A stretch of DNA of 64,000 bases from Aureibacter tunicatorum (GTDB lineage Bacteria; Bacteroidota; Bacteroidia; Cytophagales; Cyclobacteriaceae): positions 1 through 64,000 of the forward strand of contig NZ_AP025306.1 in NCBI RefSeq assembly GCF_036492635.1, written 5' to 3'. The position numbers and the translations under genes were made by a program. Shown here piece after piece: positions 1 through 7,256 of the stretch. How positions within the stretch are numbered: position 1 is the first letter of the stretch; each line of letters starts with the position of its first letter. The notes under the pieces were generated by a model, which saw only the letters and a program-made list of their open reading frames with translations, did not search any database and was not told the DNA's origin.

Positions 1-2
1 TA

Positions 3-392
3 ACTTTTGGTCAAGATTTTAATTTAAAGACAACTAGTGGAAGAGATATTAATCCAGTGCCATTAAATTCTGTTTACAATGAAATAAAGCAAGGAGAAGC
101 AATTTATTTTCTTTATTTATTATTGACCTTTACAAGATTAAATATTAGTGAAACGAACAGTAGTGGTGGATATACTGAAGTGAAAACAAAGTCATACCCT
201 ATTGGTTTGGCAATAGGACCAGGAATCGCCTTAGGAAATTTCTTTGGAGCAAGAGGAGCTAATAAGAACTTTAAGAAGGATTTGATGACTTATGATTTAA
301 ACTATAAATCAATTAAACCTGGGGAAACGATATATGGTTTAGTAGGAATATATGCAAATCAATATGAAGGATTAGAAGTAAATTTTAAATAA
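3..392 (+). CDS. C-terminal part of an unrecognised protein, cut by window start
   Basis: The reading frame is open from base 3 and ends with TAA at 392. The N-terminus lies outside the window, so an internal GTG at 57 should not be taken as the true start. About 129 residues are visible. They contain a glycine/alanine-rich hydrophobic stretch (AIGPGIALGNFFGARGA) and a closing beta-rich segment with GETIYGLVGIYANQYEGLEV. I do not recognise the family. It is the nearest plus-strand neighbour of the peptide array and converges on it, so it is not part of the same transcript. Whether it relates to peptide export or immunity cannot be judged from this fragment. Confidence 0.75.
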   Translation, partial: TFGQDFNLKTTSGRDINPVPLNSVYNEIKQGEAIYFLYLLLTFTRLNISETNSSGGYTEVKTKSYPIGLAIGPGIALGNFFGARGANKNFKKDLMTYDLNYKSIKPGETIYGLVGIYANQYEGLEVNFK

Positions 393-415
393 TTTATTTC
401 ACACTAAGTATAATT

Positions 416-452
416 AAAAAGGTTATGTCAACAATGTGATCATAACCTTTTT
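416..452. terminator. Strong hairpin terminator, probably bidirectional
   Basis: A perfect 12-bp inverted repeat, AAAAAGGTTATG and CATAACCTTTTT, surrounds a 13-nt loop. A-runs and T-runs flank both sides, so it can end the plus-strand gene at 392 and also the minus-strand peptide array that ends at 503. Confidence 0.8.
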
Positions 453-502
453 AATCCATCATTTACTTGAATACAATGTAATTGATTCAATGGAATAATT
501 TA

Positions 503-625
503 TTAGTCAAGCGCTTTTCCGATAAGTATGCCTACAGCTACACCAGCTAAGAAAATAGGAATTACTCCACCTTCGATTTCTCTAACCTCGTTAGACGACA
601 ATTCAGTCATGTTAAGATTTTGCAT
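503..625 (-). CDS. Double-glycine-leader peptide, copy 1 (type A), 40 aa
   Basis: The leader is MQNLNMTELSSNEVREIEGG. The predicted cut follows the GG. The core is VIPIFLAGVAVGILIGKALD. The leader has the LSxxExxxIxGG pattern of bacteriocin-type leaders cleaved and exported by C39-peptidase ABC transporters. The core is hydrophobic and holds two overlapping GxxxG motifs (GVAVG, GILIG), as seen in helix-helix pairing peptides such as class IIb bacteriocins. The function as a bacteriocin is inferred. A signalling or self-assembling peptide is also possible. This is the last gene of the array before the terminator. Confidence 0.85.
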   Translation of the reverse strand: MQNLNMTELSSNEVREIEGGVIPIFLAGVAVGILIGKALD

Positions 626-676
626 TTTGATATGATTTATATTTCGAATGATTATTTAGTGTAATGGGATTAGCGA

Positions 677-799
677 TTAGTCAAGCGCTTTTCCGATAAG
701 TATGCCTACAGCTACACCAGCTAAGAAAATAGGAATTACTCCACCTTCGATTTCTCTAACCTCGTTAGACGACAATTCAGTCATGTTAAGATTTTGCAT
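677..799 (-). CDS. Double-glycine-leader peptide, copy 2 (type A), 40 aa
   Basis: The product is identical to copy 1. Its spacer also has the type A TTCGAA form, so copies 1 and 2 look like the most recent single-unit duplication. Confidence 0.85.
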   Translation of the reverse strand: MQNLNMTELSSNEVREIEGGVIPIFLAGVAVGILIGKALD

Positions 800-850
800 T
801 TTGATATGATTTATATTTCGAATGATTATTTAGTGTAATGGGATTAGCGA

Positions 851-973
851 TTAGTCAAGCGCTTTTCCGATAAGTATGCCTACAGCTACACCAGCCAAGA
901 AAATAGGAATTACTCCACCTTCGATTTCTCTAACCTCGTTAGACGACAATTCAGTCATGTTAAGATCTTGCAT
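851..973 (-). CDS. Double-glycine-leader peptide, copy 3 (type D), 40 aa
   Basis: Codon 3 is GAT instead of AAT, giving MQDLN at the start of the leader. The core is unchanged. The Leu codon in the core is TTG. Confidence 0.85.
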   Translation of the reverse strand: MQDLNMTELSSNEVREIEGGVIPIFLAGVAVGILIGKALD

Positions 974-1024
974 TTTGATACGATTTATATTTTGAATGAT
1001 TATTTAGTGTAATGGGATTAGCGA

Positions 1025-1147
1025 TTAGTCAAGCGCTTTTCCGATAAGTATGCCTACAGCTACACCAGCCAAGAAAATAGGAATTACTCCACCTTCGATT
1101 TCTCTAACCTCGTTAGACGACAATTCAGTCATGTTAAGATTTTGCAT
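1025..1147 (-). CDS. Double-glycine-leader peptide, copy 4 (type N), 40 aa
   Basis: MQNLN leader, unchanged core, TTG for the core Leu. It is the first of three consecutive type N units. Confidence 0.85.
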   Translation of the reverse strand: MQNLNMTELSSNEVREIEGGVIPIFLAGVAVGILIGKALD

Positions 1148-1198
1148 TTTGATACGATTTATATTTTGAATGATTATTTAGTGTAATGGGATTAGCGA

Positions 1199-1321
1199 TT
1201 AGTCAAGCGCTTTTCCGATAAGTATGCCTACAGCTACACCAGCCAAGAAAATAGGAATTACTCCACCTTCGATTTCTCTAACCTCGTTAGACGACAATTC
1301 AGTCATGTTAAGATTTTGCAT
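1199..1321 (-). CDS. Double-glycine-leader peptide, copy 5 (type N), 40 aa
   Basis: No difference from copy 4 was seen, in gene or spacer. Confidence 0.85.
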   Translation of the reverse strand: MQNLNMTELSSNEVREIEGGVIPIFLAGVAVGILIGKALD

Positions 1322-1372
1322 TTTGATACGATTTATATTTTGAATGATTATTTAGTGTAATGGGATTAGCGA

Positions 1373-1495
1373 TTAGTCAAGCGCTTTTCCGATAAGTATG
1401 CCTACAGCTACACCAGCCAAGAAAATAGGAATTACTCCACCTTCGATTTCTCTAACCTCGTTAGACGACAATTCAGTCATGTTAAGATTTTGCAT
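1373..1495 (-). CDS. Double-glycine-leader peptide, copy 6 (type N), 40 aa
   Basis: No difference from copies 4 and 5 was seen. Confidence 0.85.
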   Translation of the reverse strand: MQNLNMTELSSNEVREIEGGVIPIFLAGVAVGILIGKALD

Positions 1496-1546
1496 TTTGA
1501 TACGATTTATATTTTGAATGATTATTTAGTGTAATGGGATTAGCGA

Positions 1547-1669
1547 TTAGTCAAGCGCTTTTCCGATAAGTATGCCTACAGCTACACCAGCCAAGAAAAT
1601 AGGAATTACTCCACCTTCGATTTCTCTAACCTCGTTAGACGACAATTCAGTCATGTTAAGATCTTGCAT
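1547..1669 (-). CDS. Double-glycine-leader peptide, copy 7 (type D), 40 aa
   Basis: MQDLN leader variant with unchanged core. It closes the first A-D-N-N-N-D block. Confidence 0.85.
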   Translation of the reverse strand: MQDLNMTELSSNEVREIEGGVIPIFLAGVAVGILIGKALD

Positions 1670-1720
1670 TTTGATACGATTTATATTTTGAATGATTATT
1701 TAGTGTAATGGGATTAGCGA

Positions 1721-1843
1721 TTAGTCAAGCGCTTTTCCGATAAGTATGCCTACAGCTACACCAGCTAAGAAAATAGGAATTACTCCACCTTCGATTTCTC
1801 TAACCTCGTTAGACGACAATTCAGTCATGTTAAGATTTTGCAT
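1721..1843 (-). CDS. Double-glycine-leader peptide, copy 8 (type A), 40 aa
   Basis: Type A gene and TTCGAA spacer, like copies 1 and 2. It opens the second block, copies 8-14. Confidence 0.85.
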   Translation of the reverse strand: MQNLNMTELSSNEVREIEGGVIPIFLAGVAVGILIGKALD

Positions 1844-1894
1844 TTTGATATGATTTATATTTCGAATGATTATTTAGTGTAATGGGATTAGCGA

Positions 1895-2017
1895 TTAGTC
1901 AAGCGCTTTTCCGATAAGTATGCCTACAGCTACACCAGCCAAGAAAATAGGAATTACTCCACCTTCGATTTCTCTAACCTCGTTAGACGACAATTCAGTC
2001 ATGTTAAGATCTTGCAT
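1895..2017 (-). CDS. Double-glycine-leader peptide, copy 9 (type D), 40 aa
   Basis: MQDLN leader variant with unchanged core. Its position next to a type A unit mirrors copy 3. Confidence 0.85.
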   Translation of the reverse strand: MQDLNMTELSSNEVREIEGGVIPIFLAGVAVGILIGKALD

Positions 2018-2068
2018 TTTGATACGATTTATATTTTGAATGATTATTTAGTGTAATGGGATTAGCGA

Positions 2069-2191
2069 TTAGTCAAGCGCTTTTCCGATAAGTATGCCTA
2101 CAGCTACACCAGCCAAGAAAATAGGAATTACTCCACCTTCGATTTCTCTAACCTCGTTAGACGACAATTCAGTCATGTTAAGATTTTGCAT
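2069..2191 (-). CDS. Double-glycine-leader peptide, copy 10 (type N), 40 aa
   Basis: MQNLN leader and unchanged core. It is the first of four type N units in the second block. Confidence 0.85.
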   Translation of the reverse strand: MQNLNMTELSSNEVREIEGGVIPIFLAGVAVGILIGKALD

Positions 2192-2242
2192 TTTGATACG
2201 ATTTATATTTTGAATGATTATTTAGTGTAATGGGATTAGCGA

Positions 2243-2365
2243 TTAGTCAAGCGCTTTTCCGATAAGTATGCCTACAGCTACACCAGCCAAGAAAATAGGA
2301 ATTACTCCACCTTCGATTTCTCTAACCTCGTTAGACGACAATTCAGTCATGTTAAGATTTTGCAT
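2243..2365 (-). CDS. Double-glycine-leader peptide, copy 11 (type N), 40 aa
   Basis: No difference from copy 10 was seen. Confidence 0.85.
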   Translation of the reverse strand: MQNLNMTELSSNEVREIEGGVIPIFLAGVAVGILIGKALD

Positions 2366-2416
2366 TTTGATACGATTTATATTTTGAATGATTATTTAGT
2401 GTAATGGGATTAGCGA

Positions 2417-2539
2417 TTAGTCAAGCGCTTTTCCGATAAGTATGCCTACAGCTACACCAGCCAAGAAAATAGGAATTACTCCACCTTCGATTTCTCTAAC
2501 CTCGTTAGACGACAATTCAGTCATGTTAAGATTTTGCAT
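2417..2539 (-). CDS. Double-glycine-leader peptide, copy 12 (type N), 40 aa
   Basis: No difference from copy 10 was seen. Confidence 0.85.
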   Translation of the reverse strand: MQNLNMTELSSNEVREIEGGVIPIFLAGVAVGILIGKALD

Positions 2540-2590
2540 TTTGATACGATTTATATTTTGAATGATTATTTAGTGTAATGGGATTAGCGA

Positions 2591-2713
2591 TTAGTCAAGC
2601 GCTTTTCCGATAAGTATGCCTACAGCTACACCAGCCAAGAAAATAGGAATTACTCCACCTTCGATTTCTCTAACCTCGTTAGACGACAATTCAGTCATGT
2701 TAAGATTTTGCAT
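2591..2713 (-). CDS. Double-glycine-leader peptide, copy 13 (type N), 40 aa
   Basis: No difference from copy 10 was seen. It is the one extra type N unit that makes the second block longer than the first. Confidence 0.85.
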   Translation of the reverse strand: MQNLNMTELSSNEVREIEGGVIPIFLAGVAVGILIGKALD

Positions 2714-2764
2714 TTTGATACGATTTATATTTTGAATGATTATTTAGTGTAATGGGATTAGCGA

Positions 2765-2887
2765 TTAGTCAAGCGCTTTTCCGATAAGTATGCCTACAGC
2801 TACACCAGCCAAGAAAATAGGAATTACTCCACCTTCGATTTCTCTAACCTCGTTAGACGACAATTCAGTCATGTTAAGATCTTGCAT
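2765..2887 (-). CDS. Double-glycine-leader peptide, copy 14 (type D), 40 aa
   Basis: MQDLN leader variant with unchanged core. Its upstream spacer (from about 2892) is unrelated to the array spacer, so this is the promoter-side boundary of the homogeneous array. Confidence 0.85.
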   Translation of the reverse strand: MQDLNMTELSSNEVREIEGGVIPIFLAGVAVGILIGKALD

Positions 2888-2931
2888 TTTGATAAATTTA
2901 GATTATTGTTTTAAATAACGTTTTATGCTTA

Positions 2932-3051
2932 TTATAGAGCTTTCCCTATAAGTATTCCAACAGCTACGCCAGCTAAGAAAATAGGAATAACTCCGCCTTC
3001 GATTTCTCTAACCTCGTTAGACGACAATTCAGTCATGTTAAGATTTTGCAT
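2932..3051 (-). CDS. Divergent member of the same peptide family, 39 aa
   Basis: It encodes the same leader (MQNLN...EIEGG) and the same core as the array genes, but lacks the final Asp. Leader codons 1-18 match the array units base for base. In the core, 8 of 19 codons differ from copy 1, all synonymously (for example GTT for GTA, ATA for ATC, CTA for CTT). That pattern argues that the core sequence is held by selection and that the leader half was homogenised recently by recombination. Both flanking spacers are unlike the 174-bp units, so this copy is outside the expansion. Confidence 0.85.
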   Translation of the reverse strand: MQNLNMTELSSNEVREIEGGVIPIFLAGVAVGILIGKAL

Positions 3052-3088
3052 TTTAATTAGATTTAGATTGTTTATTATTGTTTGCTTA

Positions 3089-3193
3089 TTAGATTACTTT
3101 TGAAATGCGTAACCCAAATATTACTCCTGCGATAAAAATTGGAAGTGCTCCTCCTGCAATTGTTGTAATTTCCTTGTTTGATAATTCAGTCAT
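3089..3193 (-). CDS. Double-glycine-leader peptide, diverged paralogue, 34 aa
   Basis: The leader is MTELSNKEITTIAGG and the core is ALPIFIAGVIFGLRISKVI. It keeps the LSxxE, the GG and the xxPIFxAGVxxG pattern of the array peptide, including one GxxxG (GVIFG), but the C-terminal half is different and more basic. It is the first gene in the direction of transcription. It could be the partner of a two-peptide bacteriocin or an older relative. It is too short for ordinary gene callers, and the leader plus the shared core pattern are what support it. Confidence 0.75.
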   Translation of the reverse strand: MTELSNKEITTIAGGALPIFIAGVIFGLRISKVI

Positions 3194-3297
3194 AATTAAT
3201 TTGATTTAGTTTTAAAATATATGCGTTATAATGTGATGAAAATTATACAATTATGCTTTTTATTATCTAGATGAATGTTACTTATGACATCGCTTTT

Positions 3298-3979
3298 TTC
3301 GAAATACTTTATAGTTTTTAAAATTTCGAGAGAGCTTGTTTCAAAGATTGCTTAGCCTAGTGAAACCTTATTGCATTCAAATTTTTTTTTATTTGAATTA
3401 CTTTACAATTTTTCAATTTTAGAAACTCCGTTTGAGCTTGTCTCAAAGATTGCCTAGCCTAGTGAAACCTTATTGCATTCAAATTTTTTTCTTTGAATTA
3501 CTTTATAATTTTTCAATTTTAGAAACTTCGTTTGAGCTTGTCTCAAAGATTGCTTAGCCTAGTGAAACCTTATTGCATTCAAATTTTTTTCTTTGAAATA
3601 CTTTACATTTTTTCAATTTTTAGAACTCCGTTTGAGTTTGTCTCAAAGATTGCTTAGCCTAGTGAAACCTTATTGCATTCAAATTTTTTTCTTTGAAATA
3701 TTTTACATTTTTTCAATTTTTAGAACTCCGTTTGAGCTTGTCTCAAAGATTGCTTAGCCTAGTGAAACCTTATTGCATTCAAATTTTTTTCTTTGAAATA
3801 CTTTACAATTTTTCAAATTTTAGAACTCCGTTTGAGCTTGTCTCAAAGATTACTTAGCCTAGTGAAACCTTATTGCATTCAAATTTTTTTCTTTGAAATA
3901 CTTTACATTTTTTCAAATTTTAGAACTCCGTTTGAGCTTGTCTCAAAGATTGCTTAGCCTAGTGAAACCAAATTGCATT
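3298..3979. repeat. Seven ~100-bp non-coding direct repeats upstream of the peptide genes
   Basis: The core GAGCTTGTCTCAAAGATTGC recurs at about 3332, 3434, 3534, 3634, 3734, 3834 and 3934, so the period is 100-102 bp. Each unit has the imperfect palindrome TTTGAG-CTTGT-CTCAAA, then TAGCCTAGTGAAACC, a T-rich run and TTTTTCAATTTT. The period is not a multiple of three and no open frame crosses it, so it is not coding. It fills the promoter side of the peptide genes and the 5' side of the gene at 4101. The palindrome resembles REP-like CTTCGACAAGCTCAG repeats found in many Bacteroidota genomes, though that comparison is from memory. The rest of 3194-4100 shows no gene. Confidence 0.9.
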
Positions 3980-4100
3980 AAAAATAATTTTTTAGATAAA
4001 TTTTATTTATAATATCGTGAAAGTAATTTAATAAGTATATTTTTATATGGCAGACAAGATTAGTTGAATATTTTATTATTGATAAATAAGGATTTGCAAT

Positions 4101-4811
4101 ATGAGTTTTTTAAAAGCAGAGTGGCGTAAATTAGCGATTTTCAATTATGAGATCGACTCCGAAGTATTGAAGGAATATGTGCCTTATGGAACGGAACTGG
4201 ACTTATGGAATGGCAAATGTTATGTAAGTTTGATTGGCTTCATGTTTTTAAATACTAGGCTATTGGGTGTGAAAATTCCTTTTCATACGAATTTTGAGGA
4301 GGTTAACCTTCGTTTTTATGTTAAGCGTTTTGAGGATGGAGAGTGGAAGCGCGGAGTAGTTTTCGTAAAGGAAATTGTACCCAAGCCTGCCTTGACATTT
4401 GTCGCGAATACCGTTTATAACGAGAACTATGAAACGTTGCCCATGCGTCATAATTGGCAAGAAGATCTTGAGCATCGCAAAGTCGCCTATCAATGGCGTA
4501 AAGATGGAGAATGGAATAGCATAGCGATAGTTGCTGATAAAGTAGCGAAAGAGATTGAAGTGGGTAGTGAGACGGAGTTTATCACAGAACATTATTGGGG
4601 GTATGCGAAAGTTAATGAAAAGGCCACAAATTCTTATGAGGTTACTCATCCCCGTTGGAAAGCATATGAAGTTTTGGAGCATAAAATCTCGGTTGACTTT
4701 AAAGCAACCTATGGGGACAAGTTCGCATTTTTATCAGAATTGAAGCCAGCCTCAGTGATGCTTGCCGAGGGTTCCAATATCACAGTAGAGCCCAAAACGA
4801 AATTAAGATAG
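4101..4811 (+). CDS. DUF2071 / YqjF-family protein
   Basis: The product is 236 residues, the usual length for DUF2071 proteins, which share the acetoacetate decarboxylase fold. Typical family features are the N-terminal 'LKAEWRKLAIFNYEID', the 'YVSLIGFMF' strand and 'FEEVNLRFYVK'. No enzymatic activity is established for most members, and a role in small-molecule binding is only inferred from the fold. No signal peptide is seen, so it should be cytoplasmic. It is followed 24 bp later by a membrane-protein gene in the same direction, which may share its transcript. Confidence 0.85.
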   Translation: MSFLKAEWRKLAIFNYEIDSEVLKEYVPYGTELDLWNGKCYVSLIGFMFLNTRLLGVKIPFHTNFEEVNLRFYVKRFEDGEWKRGVVFVKEIVPKPALTFVANTVYNENYETLPMRHNWQEDLEHRKVAYQWRKDGEWNSIAIVADKVAKEIEVGSETEFITEHYWGYAKVNEKATNSYEVTHPRWKAYEVLEHKISVDFKATYGDKFAFLSELKPASVMLAEGSNITVEPKTKLR

Positions 4812-4835
4812 ATTTAACAATATATAAAAAATACT

Positions 4836-5480
4836 ATGCCTAAGAAAGTATATTACCTTGATAAGGGGGAAAATGAATCCATTTCAATCTCATGGGGAAT
4901 GAGTTGGAAAAATACTACTGTAAGTTACGATGGAAGAGAGTTAGGAATTATTAAGAATCAAAAAGAGTTAAAAAAAGGCCATGAGTTTGACATAGATGAT
5001 GGAAGGAAGTTATCTATTAGACTCAAGGGACAATTTTATCCAGAATTGGAATTGCTAGTCAATGGGGAGGTTGTTGAAGGCTCGCCAACCGATCCCAAAG
5101 TTCAGTTAAAAAGCGTGTATAGCTTTGCTTTTTGGTTAGGCTTAATAAATGTTATTGCCGGAATATTGGCCATAGTATTGGAAAATGCTTTTTTGCAGAA
5201 AATAGGACTAGGTTATGGCAGTATTATATTTGGAGGAATTATCGCGTTACTATCTTATGGAGTCAAAAGAAAGTCTATGGTTGCTATGGCTCTATTGTAT
5301 GGAGTGATGATCATTGATATTTTGAGTATATTTTTATTAATAGGTGAAAGCGATGCGAACCCGACCAATGGAATTTTAATGAAGTTGTTTTTCTTAGTTA
5401 TTCTTTTTAAAGGTTTTGGTGCTATCAAAGCACTTAACAGAGCAGACAAAAATAAAGTAGAAAGCCCAGTTCAATCATAA
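4836..5480 (+). CDS. Four-helix membrane protein with soluble N-terminal domain
   Basis: The 214-residue product has a soluble beta-rich N-terminus (residues 1-90) with YDGRELG and LVNGEVV strand-turn patterns. Four hydrophobic helices follow, at about 94-116, 125-143, 148-171 and 180-198, and the tail is short and charged. I do not recognise a named family. It is placed in the inner membrane by the helices. It follows the DUF2071 gene closely and may be co-transcribed with it. Confidence 0.7.
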   Translation: MPKKVYYLDKGENESISISWGMSWKNTTVSYDGRELGIIKNQKELKKGHEFDIDDGRKLSIRLKGQFYPELELLVNGEVVEGSPTDPKVQLKSVYSFAFWLGLINVIAGILAIVLENAFLQKIGLGYGSIIFGGIIALLSYGVKRKSMVAMALLYGVMIIDILSIFLLIGESDANPTNGILMKLFFLVILFKGFGAIKALNRADKNKVESPVQS

Positions 5481-5613
5481 GTTAGTTAATCATACTTGTC
5501 AAATAAAATAAGTTTCAGCGATCTTATTTATAAGTTAAATGAATATTTTGATCTGTGTCAAAATTTTTCTTTAATGATCTTGGTTTCTTTGTGTCATTAA
5601 GAGACAAGATAAT

Positions 5614-7059
5614 ATGAGACGAGAGAGAAAGATATTTATACTAAGTTTTTTAATCCTCTGCCTGTTGAGCTTTGAGGAGTTGCGTGCGGGAGAAAAGTGG
5701 ATTGGTCAACATGATACTTCTCAGGATAAAGGCAAGACAACTTATTTGGAGCATATAAAACCAATCATAGAAGCGAATTGCTTGAATTGTCATTCTGGAA
5801 GGTTTGCCAGTGATGGCTTGTCATTGAATAGTTATGAAAGGCTTGTCGCAGGGGTGAAGGAAAGAGATGTGCTTAGGCGAATCAATGACAAAGAGATGCC
5901 TATGCCTGCGAGTGGTATGTTGAGTGTTGAAGATCGAAAGGCCATCAAAGCTTGGGCGGACAATGGCTTTGAAATAGGCGAGAAAAAGCCTGTCGATTAT
6001 TCTCATCATGTAGCTGAGGAGTTTAGAGCTCCTGACTTGAAAGCTGTGAACATAGAGGAGCGAGGTTTCGAATTCATGGAAAAAATGCAAGGACATTGGG
6101 TTGGAGATATGTTTTTGCTGGGACAGGATGTGCCATGGTTTTCATTTGACTTCAGAGCGATCAATACCTCCCAGTTGCATGGACTTTTTGAGGGAGGTTC
6201 CATGGGGAATTTGTTCAATACATTTTTTGTGGCTGAATACAAGGGAGTGAAAACGATAATGATTCGCAATGGTGGAATCTTGGGAGGTATATATCGCACT
6301 AGTTATTTTGTGTTGACTTATGCTGATGGTAAGGAGTATTTGTTTGAAGATGCTTATGGAGGCAAGCAAGTCATGTCTATTAAGGTGACTTTCAAAGGCG
6401 AGAAAATGAAAATGTTGGCGATGACAAGCAAACTAGGTGCAAAAACTCCAACCAGACACATTGAGTTTGAAGGAAAAAGATATAATGAGGATTTGTATCA
6501 GGCTGCTGCTGAGAAATATAATTTCCCTACTCAAGAGATCGTAAGAAGCTTTCCGGATGGAATGCCTTTGCCGGATTGGGGAGAAAAATACGGGCAAGCT
6601 ACATCCGCGAGTTATATCATGATGGGCGACGAGTCAATGACTTATGAGCAAATGGGCAAGTGGGCTCAAGACCCTATACAAATGAGTGATTTGAATAATT
6701 TAGCACAATTGCCTTTGGAGTTTAAGCGCAGTGACTTGAGCAAGAACAAGAATATTAGCATTTACCTGACCCGCGAGCCTTTGACAAACAGCAAAGGCAA
6801 ATTGAAAACGGCTTATGGCTATATTACCGAAGAGGCTATGAATCAAGTGTTGCTCTTTCCGGAAATTGATAAACAGCAGGATGAGTTCTTATTGACATAC
6901 TTGCATATGGGCAAGTGCTATCTGACCTTTGTCGTTGATAATGATTATGATTTTGTTCCAAGCAAAGGAGATTATTACAGTCATAGCATTGAATTGAATT
7001 TGAAAAGCGGAAAAAACCGCAAGCTTGTCGTGGATAGCATTCTGAACAAGATAAAGTAG
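5614..7059 (+). CDS. Secreted protein with N-terminal cytochrome c (planctomycete-type) domain
   Basis: A signal peptide (about residues 1-26) is followed by a single haem site CLNCH at 56-60 and the downstream INDKEMPMPASGMLS segment that likely supplies the distal methionine. This is the layout of the planctomycete cytochrome C (PSCyt1-like) domain. The remaining ~350 residues form a beta-rich region (from 'FEFMEKMQGHWVGDMFLLGQ') reminiscent of lipocalin-like DUF1579 proteins, which I assign only loosely. The protein should be periplasmic or outer-membrane associated. No electron-transfer partner is adjacent, so its redox role is open. Confidence 0.65.
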   Translation: MRRERKIFILSFLILCLLSFEELRAGEKWIGQHDTSQDKGKTTYLEHIKPIIEANCLNCHSGRFASDGLSLNSYERLVAGVKERDVLRRINDKEMPMPASGMLSVEDRKAIKAWADNGFEIGEKKPVDYSHHVAEEFRAPDLKAVNIEERGFEFMEKMQGHWVGDMFLLGQDVPWFSFDFRAINTSQLHGLFEGGSMGNLFNTFFVAEYKGVKTIMIRNGGILGGIYRTSYFVLTYADGKEYLFEDAYGGKQVMSIKVTFKGEKMKMLAMTSKLGAKTPTRHIEFEGKRYNEDLYQAAAEKYNFPTQEIVRSFPDGMPLPDWGEKYGQATSASYIMMGDESMTYEQMGKWAQDPIQMSDLNNLAQLPLEFKRSDLSKNKNISIYLTREPLTNSKGKLKTAYGYITEEAMNQVLLFPEIDKQQDEFLLTYLHMGKCYLTFVVDNDYDFVPSKGDYYSHSIELNLKSGKNRKLVVDSILNKIK

Positions 7060-7100
7060 CAGGCTGTATAATTAAAACGGTTGATTGCGGTAGTATTTGA

Positions 7101-7145
7101 AAAGGGATTAAAGATGGTGTTGTTTGTGCTTGATTTAATCCCTTT
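7101..7145 (+). terminator. Rho-independent-like hairpin after the cytochrome-domain gene
   Basis: A 12-bp perfect stem, AAAGGGATTAAA and TTTAATCCCTTT, with a 21-nt loop lies 41 bp after the stop codon. It sits between the convergent genes ending at 7059 and 7257. Confidence 0.7.
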
Positions 7146-7256
7146 GTAGTTAGTCACTGTTACGACTTGATTTTCATGATTTTCTTGATCATTCTCCTTT
7201 GCATTTTCTTCATAGACAATTAAAATGGTATAAAAATCAATTGTATTATTTTTTTA

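Larger units (their letters stand above)
503..2893 (-). repeat. Tandem array of fourteen 174-bp units, each one peptide gene plus spacer
   Basis: Unit starts, read from the stop codons, fall at 503, 677, 851 and so on to 2765, with an exact 174-bp period. Each unit is a 123-bp minus-strand gene and a 51-bp spacer. By eye only a few positions vary: a Leu codon TTA/TTG in the core, codon 3 AAT/GAT in the leader, and two spacer positions. These markers define three unit types. A has TTA and AAT with the TTCGAA spacer, N has TTG and AAT, and D has TTG and GAT. From 503 upward the order is A A D N N N D A D N N N N D. The spacer of the last unit changes at about 2892. The array was probably built by unequal crossing-over, including duplication of a multi-unit block. 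Confidence 0.95.

Noticed and set aside
57-392. GTG at 57 as the start of the first gene
   Set aside because: The frame is open to the window edge, so the gene is simply truncated.
503-2887. CRISPR array
   Set aside because: The repeated part is a 123-bp coding gene and the intervening 51 bp are also conserved. There are no unique spacers, and no cas genes.
3298-3979. CRISPR array or coding repeats
   Set aside because: All of each ~100-bp unit is conserved, so there are no spacers. The unit is not a multiple of three and no frame stays open.
4260-4682. 140-codon minus-strand open frame inside the DUF2071 gene
   Set aside because: It lies wholly inside a recognised gene, has no protein-like domain content, and is explained as the antisense frame.
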